Origin: Micropterix aruncella | Lineage: Eukaryota; Arthropoda; Insecta; Lepidoptera; Micropterigidae | Assembly: GCA_944548615.1 (NCBI GenBank) | Contig: OX155964.1 | Span: 15,240,484-15,304,483 of the forward strand | Length of the DNA stretch: 64,000 nucleotides | Direction of reading: 5' to 3' | Shown here: positions 51,829 through 63,070 of the stretch, one piece after another | Numbering within the stretch: the first letter of the stretch is position 1 | Layout: each line of letters begins with the position of its first letter | The notes under the pieces: generated by a model | What the model was told of the DNA's origin: nothing | The model's database searches: none | What the model saw: the letters and a program-made list of their open reading frames with translations, nothing else | Position numbers and translations under genes: made by a program

Positions 51829-52189
51829 TTTAAAATAAAAGTCATTCCTTTGCATCTTGTCGAAGCGTGTTGACGAAAATGAAAAAAATAATTAGGCAGT
51901 AATAAAATACCTTTGCTTCAAAAATGGTTGTACTGAACGAGTATTTCAAGACTTATGTTAGGGTTTAATGCTCCCATATATTTTACGGTTGCATGTTGTT
52001 GTGCTGAGTTTAGGCGTAGAACTACAACTAACAATGACTGTCTCCCGAGTGGGCCACTCGGGGCCTATGACGGCAGTCACTGAATGGTTAAAAAAAATGT
52101 TATCGCGGATCATCATTTCACAGTTCGTTTTGTTATTCAAGAAGTGTAGATTTTGATAGATAATGCGCATAATATTATACAGGATCGCT

Positions 52190-52690
52190 ATGAATGAAAA
52201 AAGTATCCGCACGCTGAGTAGGTATCTAGAATGCTTATGGACGCGCAGAAAAACTAGACTGAAGATTTCGCAACGCTCTTTGCATTTGTTACAACAGGAT
52301 CCTGGCAGTTTCTTGGCTTGATCCATAACTATACACGACACATGGCTTCACCATTACGACCCTAAAACAAAACAACAGTCCATGACCTGGAAAAGATCCT
52401 CATCTCCAACGTCTAGGAAATTCAGGACCATTTCATCCGCCGGGGCTTGTTTTTCTGGACATTCAAGGGTTCTTGATAATTATATACCTTGATCATGGAG
52501 TTACTATAACAGGAACTATTTATGGCCAAACAGGTAAAAAAATGAGAAACGATTTTGTTTTACCAAGATAACGCCCCAGCACACAAAATCAGAGGTGCGA
52601 TGGCTGCCACTGGAGAAGCTGGCTTTGAAATACTAAAACATCCTTCATACTCAGCGGACCTTGCCCCTAGTGATTTTTATATATTTGCGA
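52190..52690 (+). pseudogene. Mariner-type transposase remnant
   Basis: Successive frames give KISQRSLHLLQQDPGSF, then WLHHYDPKTKQQSMTWKRSS, then GVTITGTIYGQ, and finally FYQDNAPAHKIRGAMAATGE with HPSYSADLAPSDFYIF. These are the ordered motifs of a mariner DD34D transposase. The second D of the triad is present (QDNAP) and so is D of DLAPSD; the first (DETW) is changed to HDTW. At least one stop and two frameshifts break it. It ends abruptly at the GC-rich repeat. Confidence 0.82.
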
Positions 52691-52699
52691 TAATAAATG

Positions 52700-53365
52700 A
52701 ACAGGGAGCTAATGGGCCCTTGTTGAGTTGGCCACGAAGACCCATTTGTTCGGCGTCGGTCACACTCACGGGTCAACACCCATCCGGCGGCCTCCACGCA
52801 TGAAGTGCGAGCCCGGGTAGGACCCTGGCCTGAGGGCTAGTTTCCCCCAGGAGTCAATCTTCTGGCGCTCCTGGGCGGTTTGGGCACCGTGCGGCGTAAG
52901 CCAATCGATTGTGCATTCTGACTAACAGTCGGGGGAGTTTGGAAACAGTACTGTCTCCTATAGAGCGGGTGTAGTTGTTGACCTTACGGCCACTGCTCTG
53001 GAAATGATCATCGGCTACCCGATTCCGGGTGAACAGCCAGGCAAAGGATGCCGTAGTCCGCGATAGATTCGGTTGACACCGTTTCAACGCTACGTAAGGG
53101 AGAGGACCGCGCAAGCGACCTCGTCGGGAGGCCGGAGTAATGTGGTTGCAACTGGAATTCAGGACGCGAGTGTCAGCCCGCTGGGTAACATACCTGGCTA
53201 TCTCGCGGATAATGAGTTGGCCTCTTACGGGCATGTGGCGGAGCTCGACGGTGGACTGTTTTGTCCTAATCTGCGCTCACCTCACGAGAGACAGAACGAT
53301 CAAATTTCGTTTAAACTTACTGAGGTGACAGGTTCGCCCATTGTAGTTGACAGCTCAAGTTACAA
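52700..53365 (+). repeat. GC-rich 0.7-kb repeat, copy B
   Basis: Colinear with 46080-46790. It abuts the mariner remnant, whose reading frame runs straight into it, so one probably inserted into the other or recombination joined them. Confidence 0.65.
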
Positions 53366-54316
53366 TAAAGGAGCATTTGAGAGGTCGAAAATTTGAATAT
53401 GATGACGCGGTAGTGCATGCATTTTTAGGTGATGGTGATGAAGTTTTTAGGAGGCGCGATATATATATATTGTTCAATAAATAAATAAGGTTATTTCTCA
53501 TTGTACTATACTTTTATTACAAGTTATTTTTACGTTTAGCACTGATTATATATTGTATTAGATTGCTCAATATCATAGTACGCTTTGGCAGCCCCTCTGA
53601 GCTAGCCACATGCAGGTGACGCTGATATCATTGTATGGTGCAACTACTTAATAGCAGTTTATTTGGCCATCTATAATAACATTGTTTTTTTTAAATAGAG
53701 GACAGATAAATCATAAAAACCCAATAATTTAAACAATGATTAATAACATTCCATTATCAGTGCCATCTATCGCAATTATATAGCCTGAAGAAATCACAAA
53801 AATAATATGGAGATGTAGAATGACATCTATTAGTCGATCTGAACTTTAAAGTGCGTAATTATTAGGTATTAAACCCTGTATACGAAATTAAAAATTGACA
53901 TCTTTATGTAAATAGGAACAAAATAATAAGATATATTATTTAAAAAATCGTTTGTGATTATTGTTATTTTATTTCTAAATAGGATACCTTATAAGAGTGT
54001 TTAGAGCGCCATCTAAAGTGCGCCGCCATACTGTTATACAACGAACGCCGCCATAATGAACATAAGAGAAAGTTTAATAAATGTTTGGAACTATGAGTTG
54101 CGCTTCGTAGTATAATCCTAGCTAACAAATCGTAGCACGAAGTTGAGCAATCTACTACAATTTATAATCTTAAAGATATTTCTGAAAGTTATATACATAG
54201 TAGAAAACCTGATCGGTTCTGTTGTTCTCTAGTTATCGCGTAACTAACAGACATACATTGTATTTTATAATACGCAGTGATAATAATCACAATGGGTGCG
54301 GGCTTAATAGTATTTA
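53366..54316. other. 5' region of mwh, unannotated
   Basis: AT-rich. Several AGCGCCATCTA / GCCGCCATA motifs near 54005-54055 are common in insect repeats. No gene. Confidence 0.35.
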
Positions 54317-54520
54317 TCTATACTTATTATAAAGAGGTAAAGTTTGTGACGCTGTAGGAAGTAATCTCTGGATCTACTGAACCGATTTTGAAAATTCTTT
54401 TACCAATAGAAAGCCACGCTATTTGTGAGTGTCATAGGCTATATATTAATCCGAAAAATGAAAAGACTTTTTCGTGGTAGTCGGATTTGCAAAGTAAGTC
54501 GGAGAATAAGCGGTCGAACG
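54317..54520 (+). repeat. Helitron-like or SINE-like 5' end
   Basis: TCTATACTTATTATAAAGAG is followed by GTTTGTGACGCTGTAGG, ATCTACTGAACCGATTTTG and CATAGGCTATATATTAATCC, a start pattern shared with many lepidopteran interspersed repeats and partly with 50898-51020. The 3' end was not found. Confidence 0.4.
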
Positions 54521-55518
54521 AAAACTTTTCTAACTAACGCTAGAGATATGATTAAGTTCTAGAGAAAAGTTGTAGAGATTGATAATGCCTACAAAAAAGT
54601 CAACGACAGGATATGTCTAACTTTTATATTTAAGTCACAAAAGGTAGTATTTTATATTAAAAAAATAATTTAAATCGTTAGGTCATGTTTATTGGTCATA
54701 TTATCAATACTTATGAATTCTTCTCAAAATAAGTAAATTTATCGTCTCAAGTGTTTAAAAAAAAGAGTTTTGTCTTTTACTGCATATAATTTCCCTTTTA
54801 CTATTACTATAGGTTTATTATTACTATAGGTTTATTTCCGTTGTTTTGTGACAAATTTACGATACTTGGTTTCTACTTTACAAGTGTCTCTGAAAAAGCA
54901 TTCCATGTCCCTAAACTCCTAGTTATCCTACGTCTCATCCCATCCTCTCCTATCCTTCGCTTCTTGCGAATATTCGAAATCCTAATTATTTTTATAAAAT
55001 GGAATTTTTTTACTTCATAATTTTTTAAAAATGTAATGAGTTTTTTTTTCTTTTTTTTTGTTAATTTTTATCTCCTGGAACCTAAATTCTTACACTTCCA
55101 CGAAGGTTGGCTGTAAGAGATTGAATTTTAGGCAATAAGTCCGCCTTTTGTATGTTTTTGTTTCTTAAAATGTGCAATAAAGAATCTCTATCTATCTATC
55201 TAACTTTGTGTATGTATGTTGTTAGACTAGCAAAATAAAAAAAAGACATAAAATCATATGGAAAGTCTTCTCATTAGAAAAACAGTTTTCTATTTAGGAT
55301 AGTTTACAAACTTTTATTTTATTTGGAAAACGTAAGCTGTTCTAACGGTTCTAAAAGAATATTTAGATTAGATTGAAAAACCAGTGGGACCCGCTTCCAA
55401 GGTTCTTACTCACCGGAAGTTGTTCTAGAAAACCACGGTGCTAGACTCTATTGGAAACGGTCAATAACATTCTAGAAAATAATGGCCTGATCAAGTATTA
55501 GGCGATAAAAATGCGCAA
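54521..55518. other. 5' region of mwh, unannotated
   Basis: AT-rich, with a short duplicated TTTACTATTACTATAGG block (about 54797-54832) and CTATCTATCTATC near 55190. No gene. Confidence 0.35.
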
Positions 55519-55680
55519 ATGAATTATTTGATCGACGTAACTATACGACATATTGACAACCTCGACAAGACCGAAAAAGACAACATTATGAAGTATCCCG
55601 ACTTAGCTTATGAGACTACTGACATATGGGAAACCCGTGCACTTGCACAATCTCATTGCGACGGTCTGGTGCTCCTGTGC
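55519..55680 (+). pseudogene. Retroelement fragment with PD-(D/E)XK-like motif, type 1
   Basis: The frame reads MNYLIDVTIRHIDNLDKTEK, then DNIMKYPDLAYETTDIW. It resembles the 'yLIDV-iPh--NL---EkeKi-KY-DLa-E---mW' segment near the C-terminus of some retroelement polyproteins, a restriction-endonuclease-like region. It is isolated and short. Confidence 0.5.
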
Positions 55681-55797
55681 CGGTGTTATGCATTACAGCT
55701 TCTTTCGGTCTACGGGATGGCTTAAAGGCAAAGACACTTCACTATTCCAAACATTCCACCACATTCCACGTTTCTTAATAATCGATAAAGTTTCAGA

Positions 55798-56105
55798 TTG
55801 GATTCTGGATTCGGTCTCTACGCGGTATCAACACCTGGATGTCTCGGATGCACAGCCCTCCGTCCAGACATCCTCTTAACACCCTCTTGGAAGATGTATC
55901 TTATTGTAGAATTAACTGTTCCATGGGAAGCAAATACCACAAAAGACCACGAGTACAAATTAAATAAATACCATGATCTTGGAAATGGCATCACCCGGAA
56001 CAGCTTCACTGTTCACCTTCACGCGGCGGAAGCTGCGCTCGAGGTCTAGCAGCTAAATCTCTGCTTCATCTCTCTAAAGATCTTGACCTCTTTAGGAAAA
56101 AATCA
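55798..56105 (+). pseudogene. Retroelement fragment with PD-(D/E)XK-like motif, type 2
   Basis: LRPDILLTPSWKMYLIVELT is followed by VPWEANTTKDHEYKLNKYHD. It matches the 'RPDi-l-------vELTVPWE-----a---K--KY--L' block seen in restriction-like domains of mobile elements. After a frameshift near 56020 it continues ARGLAAKSLLHLSKDLDLF, equivalent to 'vGaRG--a-Sl---l--lgl'. Dead fragment. Confidence 0.55.
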
Positions 56106-56556
56106 AGTTCTTCCTTGAAAAAAAATTACATAAAACCTCAATTTCCGCATTCTATGGCTTCGATTGGAGGTAAAGTGAACGGACACACACATGTGTCAAG
56201 ACAGCTGTGCTAAACCTACCACAGCACGTCGTTAGTCCGGTGTCCACCGCTCACTCCCCAGAAGTGTAATAATAATACTGTGATGGGCCCGATTCCGATC
56301 AGTGTATTCCATGGCAGCTCCATTTGTATTAATAGGAAGAATCAGCACAAGAGGCAGTGTAACACGCCGTTAAGGGTTCATTGATTCCGGAGAGCAGGAT
56401 ATTTTTTCCACGAGAGTTTTATAGCAGAATGATCGATCAATTAGACGTCCTTTATAGAACAGCCACTTATTAGGTAAGTATCTAATGTCTCCTTATTAAA
56501 ATTAACTATTATTAATGCAATACTTTACATTAAACGAGACGTTAAATATTACTTAC

Positions 56557-56825
56557 CGGAAGTAATGATGCGAAATAACCGCCGAAGGATTCGCGATGAA
56601 TGGCGTTACATCACCGCAACGACAAAACGACCTACATCAACGCGGCCGGCCGCGACGCCGACGTTTCGCGCCAAAATGGTTAACGGTAGTACCATTGATT
56701 TTATAGTAATCAATGGTAGTACGAAAGTGATTCAATGGTGGAACCGAGTTGATCGGGCTGGTCTCTCTATATTGGTCATTTGCGCGCGCACTTGACCGAA
56801 CGCGGCAGGCGGCTCCGTTATAAAA
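56557..56825 (-). promoter_or_regulatory. Candidate mwh promoter and untranslated first exon
   Basis: A CpG-rich patch. On the minus strand it has a CCAAT box (near 56775), a TATAAAA box (56705-56699) and, about 115 bp beyond the expected start at about 56672, a consensus donor CCG/GTAAGT (exon end 56557). The putative exon has no long frame; it has two minimal start-stop units, ATGTAG and ATGTAA. A 10-bp inverted repeat (ACCATTGATT / AATCAATGGT) surrounds the TATA box. A second TATAAAA at 56819 on the plus strand could serve the opposite direction. The link to mwh rests on strand and position only. Confidence 0.35.
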
Positions 56826-57403
56826 CCGGACGGAGCGCCGCTATCCGGTGCCGGATCAGGTTATTTCCAAATACTGTAACGCGTCGGATTCACATGCGCT
56901 GAATTGCAATACCTACATTTTGTATGTGGACTTTCGTCTGTTTCATTTTCTAAATCATATTCTATATCAGCCGCTGACTGCATTAGTTTAGAAACCATTG
57001 TCAACCTTCAGTGTTTGGCGACCAAAAATGTGGTAGGAGAGCTATTTCACAACATTTCTGGTTACATATGGGCTTGAATAAGGGGGTAGAGGGTTAGTAT
57101 AACATCACGAATGGTCACAATGGAGGGGGGGGGGGGGGCAGGGAATTGATATTGCCGAAAGATTTTTTTTACAGGTACGGTTGCAAACAAAGATACTACT
57201 AAAACATTTTTTTTTTATTTATTTTTTATTTCATTAAAATATATAAAACAACAATTTACTTTCAATATTTATACTTGTCACCGTCGTATGTAAAATAATG
57301 AATGAAAAAAATACCTTAACGAAATACGCCTAAGTGTTTTTATTGTTACATTTTTAACCAGGGGCTAGCACGTGGTTATGTAGGTAATAGGATGAAATGC
57401 GCC
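56826..57403. other. Upstream region, unannotated
   Basis: Contains a G-run (about 57124-57138) and a T-run. No gene. Confidence 0.35.
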
Positions 57404-57475
57404 CGGTGGCATAGTGGTTAGGTCGCCTGATCTTACATTTTAAGGTTCGGAGATAGATTCCCGCCTAGGCCACCA
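57404..57475 (+). repeat. tRNA-derived SINE head (candidate)
   Basis: GGTGGCATAGTGGTTAGG fits a pol III A box. GGTTCG followed by a disrupted ATTCC about 40 bp later is a damaged B box. GCCACC at the end can pair with the start. The cloverleaf is not complete, so it is not a working tRNA gene; a tRNA-derived SINE or tRNA pseudogene fits better. Confidence 0.4.
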
Positions 57476-59979
57476 TTTTCCGTTGGCATAAAAATTAAAG
57501 GAATTGCATTTTAATTCTGTCGTATGTAATAACAATACGCACCATTACATGCAAACGTACATATAAACACTTCATAGTATTATAATCAAACCGCCCTTGT
57601 GAAATTTCGCAATAAAGGGTAGAAACAAAATGAAATTATTTGAATGTAACCTTTTAGCAGTCACTTTAATAAAAAAAACATCCGCTATTTTGATGTGAAT
57701 TGCGGCGTATGACCTTTATGCGAGCGTGAACTGCAGATGTGCATTTTAACTTCCTTCCACCTTGCAGGTACAATTAAATGCCCCGTGCCGTATGTGCTAC
57801 CAAACACCTGAAGAAAATAGTATGTGTTATGGAATACCAAATTTTATTATTTTATTTAAATCTTGTTTATATAAATAAATAAAGGAGAGACATATGCAGG
57901 AAAAAACTGTTAATGTAATATGCGAACCCAAAAGAGGAGAATCTAAACGTTTAGTAAGCCACATGCAGAGAATCGATTATTTTACAAGAAAAAAATAATA
58001 AAAGTAGTCAGGCAAAGTACTCCAAGTATATGGGGGTTCGATTTTTTAAACGATAGAGAAAATGCCCAAAACGCGACATCATGTCTCTATCACTTTCATG
58101 TTCTGCGTTCATGGATAATGACGTCATAACGCATACGATATTTTCTAATGATTAAAAAAATATATTATGTCAATTTTCTTATCTTTAAATGCGTAGATTT
58201 TATTGAAAATTTTATTAGAACGATTTAATAAGTGTAATACTGCTTAAAAATGGTTATATCGGTAAAAAAGTAGACCGAAAAGAAACACTTCATTAAAATG
58301 CCTTGAAAACGTCATAATGCAATTTGAATCGCTAACGAAAGGACACTTTTGTCACTTTTGTCGAAATATGTTTATTTAATTGCCATTCTCTCCATATTAC
58401 ACAAGATATTGTGCAAAACTTAAATAATTGTTTCAGCTGCTATTGCCTTAAAAAAATATATAAAAAAAATATTTTATTGTTTTTTATTCCTAAAAGTCTA
58501 AGCAAGTGTATGTATATTCTATAGCAGGAATATCTTTCGGAAGGTGTGAAATCTTCGACACACAAGTCATACTCGCTCGTGAACAGTTTTATTCCCGTAT
58601 TATAAATGTTTGCATAAAAGTTTGTACTTATTCGAATGTAGAAGTACGTAATAGGCAGCAAAGCATTTGGCTTATTATATAGCGTAACCTTTCCAACAAC
58701 ATTGTTCAAATATATTTATTTATTTATTTATTTATTATTTATTTTTATTTTTCGGAAAACTTACAGCGCTTTAAACTTAATGCTAACACATATTATACAA
58801 ATCTAAGGCCAATTAAAAGTGTTCACAAATAAACTAAATCTATTGTTACAGTGCAACGAGCTTTGATGATTTCAGATGATTCTAATAACATTACTAACGA
58901 AATGTGTAAGCGGGACGAACGAACGTTGAGGTTCGTCTCGCTCAACAGCTTTGCGCCATCCGCACTGGCACGGACTCTACAAAGCTTCAATATACATTAA
59001 AAGTTGCTTCGTTGTTTTATAAGATCCGTAACGGAAATTTCTGGAGCTATTCGTAATAATTCATAAACCTTCGTAGTTCCACTATGTTGGATATATCCTA
59101 GCTTATAAGTGAGCCAGCTTATCATTTATCGTTGAAGTTGCCTTTATTTCAGAGCAGTTTGTATTTTCTTCTTTAAAAATAATAGCTTTCTCAAAACGAA
59201 AGATGGCGTGGAAACAATATGGCCGAAAGCACTCTCCTACAGACACCCATCAAGCGGTAAGGTATGCAGTTCGTTTACGGTTTTTACTTTCATGTCATAA
59301 ATAAAGTTGCGGTGAATAATTAAAACCATTTATCACGGCTACCGCAACTGTCAGAAGCGCGTTGAACGGGCTGTACGCTGATGGTGTTAGATTTTGTTGA
59401 ATTGCTATGTATTTCCCGTACCCTCACATTCATTACGGTCTCTGATATTGATCAATCAGTTAGATTTATGAATGATTTAATAGCACTCTTTAAGATGAAA
59501 TCTCTAAATTAGTGATATGGAAAAGAAAGAAGCAGCTGAAGATTGCTAGGAACTGATAACGAGGAGTTGTGCTATAACTAAACCCACGATCTTCTGTGCC
59601 CAGGAATTATTTTCTCAGATATTATATATTAATAATCATTAATAAACGACTAATTTCATATAATTTACGTACTAAATGTGGGCTTATTTCCGAGCGACAA
59701 TGTCCAGCATCTAATCTACAAGCAGCAGTAAAGCAGCGAGTTGCAAGAGAAGTATACAAGAGATAAATAATGACATTTTTAAACCTAAACAAATAGTAAA
59801 TACAAATACCATTTGACTAATACGTGCCCGAAGAATGTGAATAAGAATGGGAGGGAGATATATAGAAAAAGTAAGAACTGGCTATGTCTGCAAGATGTAA
59901 AATTCTTTGAGGTCAGTATTTAAGATGAGAAAGCTGCTACCGAAGGTAAGATTGTTATATTTGCTGGTGATTGTTCTGG
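57476..59979. other. Upstream region, unannotated
   Basis: AT-rich. (TTTA)n-type runs lie near 58710-58750. Around 58900-58990 the sequence is less AT-rich. No gene recognised; the minus-strand frame at 58440-58709 has no family resemblance. Confidence 0.35.
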
Positions 59980-60450
59980 AGCAGAGGTCTCCAACCTTTT
60001 TTTTACTTGAACACATTTTATTTTTCAAAATTCTACGGCACACTATGTTTGTACATACAGTCAAGGGCACATCAAGCTTTACATTTTTGTTACAAAACAG
60101 TATTATCACAACTACATAGAATACCTTTGTGTAAGTGAAAGTTGAAATGCTCTTGACTGTACACAGTATAAAATAAAAGATGACTAGTTGTTTATTCATA
60201 TATGTGTAACATTTAGTAAACTCAGTTTTTTTTTATTCATGGGTACATACACACTATCATTTCTTCTTTCATTGATAGAAGTCGTTCACTTTTGACACTG
60301 CTGGAAATTTGTCAGTGCTAAAAATCCCTGTTCGCACAGACACGAGGTTGAAAATGGTAAAGCAGCCATCAGCGCTTTTTTACTCAATTCTGGATATTCC
60401 AAAGACATGTATATCCATAACTTGTTGAAATTCAGCTACTTGTATTTTAA
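59980..60450. repeat. hAT-type repeat fragment
   Basis: CAGAGGTCTCCAACCTTTTT near 59981 is a typical hAT non-autonomous terminus. The body with CACTGCTGGAAATTTGTCAG and CGAGGTTGAAAATGG also fits this class. The opposite end and a target duplication were not found. Confidence 0.45.
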
Positions 60451-60911
60451 TTGCAAATTCCGTAAATTTTTTACAACTTCCTTATTCTGCCAAATTGAAA
60501 CCAATCAAACTGCCAAGAGAAATAAATACTAAAATATGATATTGAATAATACAATTTGATAAGATTTTTTGTCATTCAACAAACAAAAATCAAGTGCATT
60601 TATTTCTTCAAAATCTTAAATGAAGTAATCATGTAATATTACTATAGATTTGGATAATATAATTAGGAGTAATATACGTTAATATCATTTGAAGATCTGT
60701 AGTTTTGCCTCCCGCCCTAACAATATCTATGTCGATGGGAATCGATACTTTATAAAATAAATGAAAATGAACTCAACGTGTTGTCTTATAGCTGTGCCGA
60801 ATCCTCCGTTTATAATATTCCTTAGTTGTTATGTATGTCATATTTAACGTTTAGTTATTTATGGTTATTGTTTAGCTACATTTTATAATGCTATCGTTTC
60901 TGTCGGACTAT

Positions 60912-61256
60912 TAACACAGATTTCACATAATATTATTGGTTAAAATTTTCTTTATTAGGTACCTCTCTTAAATATTATAAATTATATGAAAGAAAATATT
61001 TTTTCTTTTTTTTTTCAGGGACTATTTAAATGTTGTTAATTTTCACAAAGCGTTTTGATTATTTAAATTAGTTTTGTAATTTCAAAATCAAATTAAATAT
61101 TCAAAACGCTTTGTGAAAATTAACAAGATAGTCCCTGAAAAAAAAACAGGAAAATTATTTTCTTTCATATAATTTATAATACGCAAGATAGGTATTTAAT
61201 AAAAAAAATTTTAACTAATAATATTTTTTGAAACCTGTGTTAATATGAAATCTGTG
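60912..61256. mobile_element. Foldback MITE with arms of about 150 bp
   Basis: The left arm runs from ACACAGATTTCA through TTGGTTAAAATTTTCTTTA, ATATTATAAATTATATGAAA and CAGGGACTATTT to CACAAAGCGTTTTGA. The right arm repeats these blocks in reverse complement from TCAAAACGCTTTGTG to TGAAATCTGTG. The loop is about 25 bp. No coding sequence; the target duplication is not clear. Confidence 0.75.
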
Positions 61257-61999
61257 CAATATAAATATATTGCGCAATTTAAAGGTGGGGTTCGAGATCT
61301 TTTTCTTTCCATTTTAACCAAGTGATTGTTATTTACGAAATTTTTCTATTTTTAAGTTGTCTAAATTACGCGCTTCTTGAGTTTCTAGTTTATTGACATT
61401 ATTACCATCAAAGTAATCAACTATCTCTCAATCTTTCACGAGCAAACGATTTCAAGACGCATAGCTGCCATGACGCCTACTTTCTATTGACTTTGACAAA
61501 TCTGCCTTAACTCTCAATCTCACGGTAATGTCTCTGCAACAAAGAAGCTATTAGATACGCCACTTAAATTACAACCTTACTTGACTAAGAAAACAGTCTT
61601 AGTATCCTAATCTATGGAATGGAACAGATTGAAAGATAGGAAGGCATATTTTTGGTAGATTTAATCCTCGTCTTAACAGGTTACTCTTATAAAACAGACA
61701 TCTACTCGAGGAACTTTAAGTTATGTACTCGGATATCCAATTTTATTATTATTATTATTCGTATATCACCCAAAAGCTTCGCCATTTTGGAGAGACAGAC
61801 CACCAAGGCAGGGTTTTTATTATCCAACCAGACCTAGAAGGCCAAGAAATACACAAATAAATATATTTAAAAGATAAAAAAACACGTTTGCTACACAGAA
61901 AAAAAAATGCTGTATTTAAAATTATTTTCATTACGGGTTTTTTTATAAAAAAATAGGCGTTTATGTATTTGTCTATGTGGTTACATATATATTTCCGGA
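61257..61999. other. Upstream region, unannotated
   Basis: AT-rich with a short (TTA)n run at about 61742-61760. No gene. Confidence 0.35.
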
Positions 62000-62225
62000 A
62001 TGTACTCAATCAGACCTTTCGTTTGACATTAAATACAATATATTTATGTCAATTTAGTGATATTTGGACATTCAAACATTTGGACATTTATACCACTATT
62101 AATTTACCATTTAGTCAGTTAATGCACCCAATGACACTTGAGATGACACAGTTATTCTAACAACATCACACACTTCTAAATCCATTTAAGCGTTTAGGAG
62201 TTATGGTGGAATAAAGAATCGGAAA
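62000..62225 (-). repeat. Dispersed repeat family 3, copy B
   Basis: Reverse complement of 38536-38815, from TGTACTCAATCAGACCTTTC to AAGCGTTTAGGAGTTATGG and GGAATAA. Confidence 0.6.
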
Positions 62226-62904
62226 ACACATATATATGAAGAATATTAAAGTCAACTGCAAGATGATTTCTGTCGCAAAATAGAGTCAGTTGATCCGACA
62301 CTAGGTCACTTAGTCAGCGAGTAGAACAAGATTGATCAGTAAATAATGTATTTATATATTTTTATATCTAATTAACTACATTTGCAGCAATATAAGCAGC
62401 AATAAAGAGACAAATCGTAAATCAAATTTAATAAAATGTTGGCAAGCTGTAAAACTTTATTTTATTCTGTTAATATATTATATCTACATCAACAAACGCA
62501 CGCAACTTCCTTACTGATGTCAGTTATTGAAATTGTTTTTCGCCTTTGAAAGAGAAACCATTTATTTATACTTCGTCGAACATTGCCGCGTTTTTCAATA
62601 AATCATACTTTTCTCGAATAACCAGATGATCATGATTTTAATAAATACTGACATATAAATGGTTATGAATATTATTTTATTGCTGATTAATTTTATAACC
62701 TTATTTGCCTATCAATAACTTTGTTTCACGACTATTTACTTTAAGTCTGACAAATATTAAGCTGACTTATGATGTGTGTACTTGCTGATATAATTTATTT
62801 TGTTTCTTAACCGCATATTGAGCCTGATATTTTTTTTAAAGCCGAAGAAACATGATATCCAAATAATTTGATAGATGTGAAATCGAAGACTATCGCGGTT
62901 GTTT
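62226..62904. other. Upstream region, unannotated
   Basis: AT-rich; no feature recognised. Confidence 0.35.
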
Positions 62905-63070
62905 GACATTATAAATAAGATAAGAACGCGTGAAGTTTGTAACACCCAACGTTTCGGCGATGTTGCAACCGCCGTTGTCTAGGGTAGACAACGGCAGTCG
63001 CAACATTGCTGAAACGTCGGGTGTTACAAACTAGACGCGGTAATATCATTCTTATGCTATTTATAAGATT
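62905..63070. mobile_element. Foldback element of about 165 bp
   Basis: The inner arms of about 50 bp (GTTTGTAACACCCAACGTTT, CGGCGATGTTGCAAC, CGCCGTTGTCTA, then inverted) surround a GGG loop near 62992. The outer arms TTATAAATAAGATAAGA / TCTTATGCTATTTATAA extend the symmetry with CGCG at the joint. It is almost entirely palindromic and GC-richer than its surroundings. Confidence 0.75.

Noticed and set aside
57404..57475. Functional tRNA gene
   Set aside because: The B box is interrupted and a cloverleaf cannot be closed.
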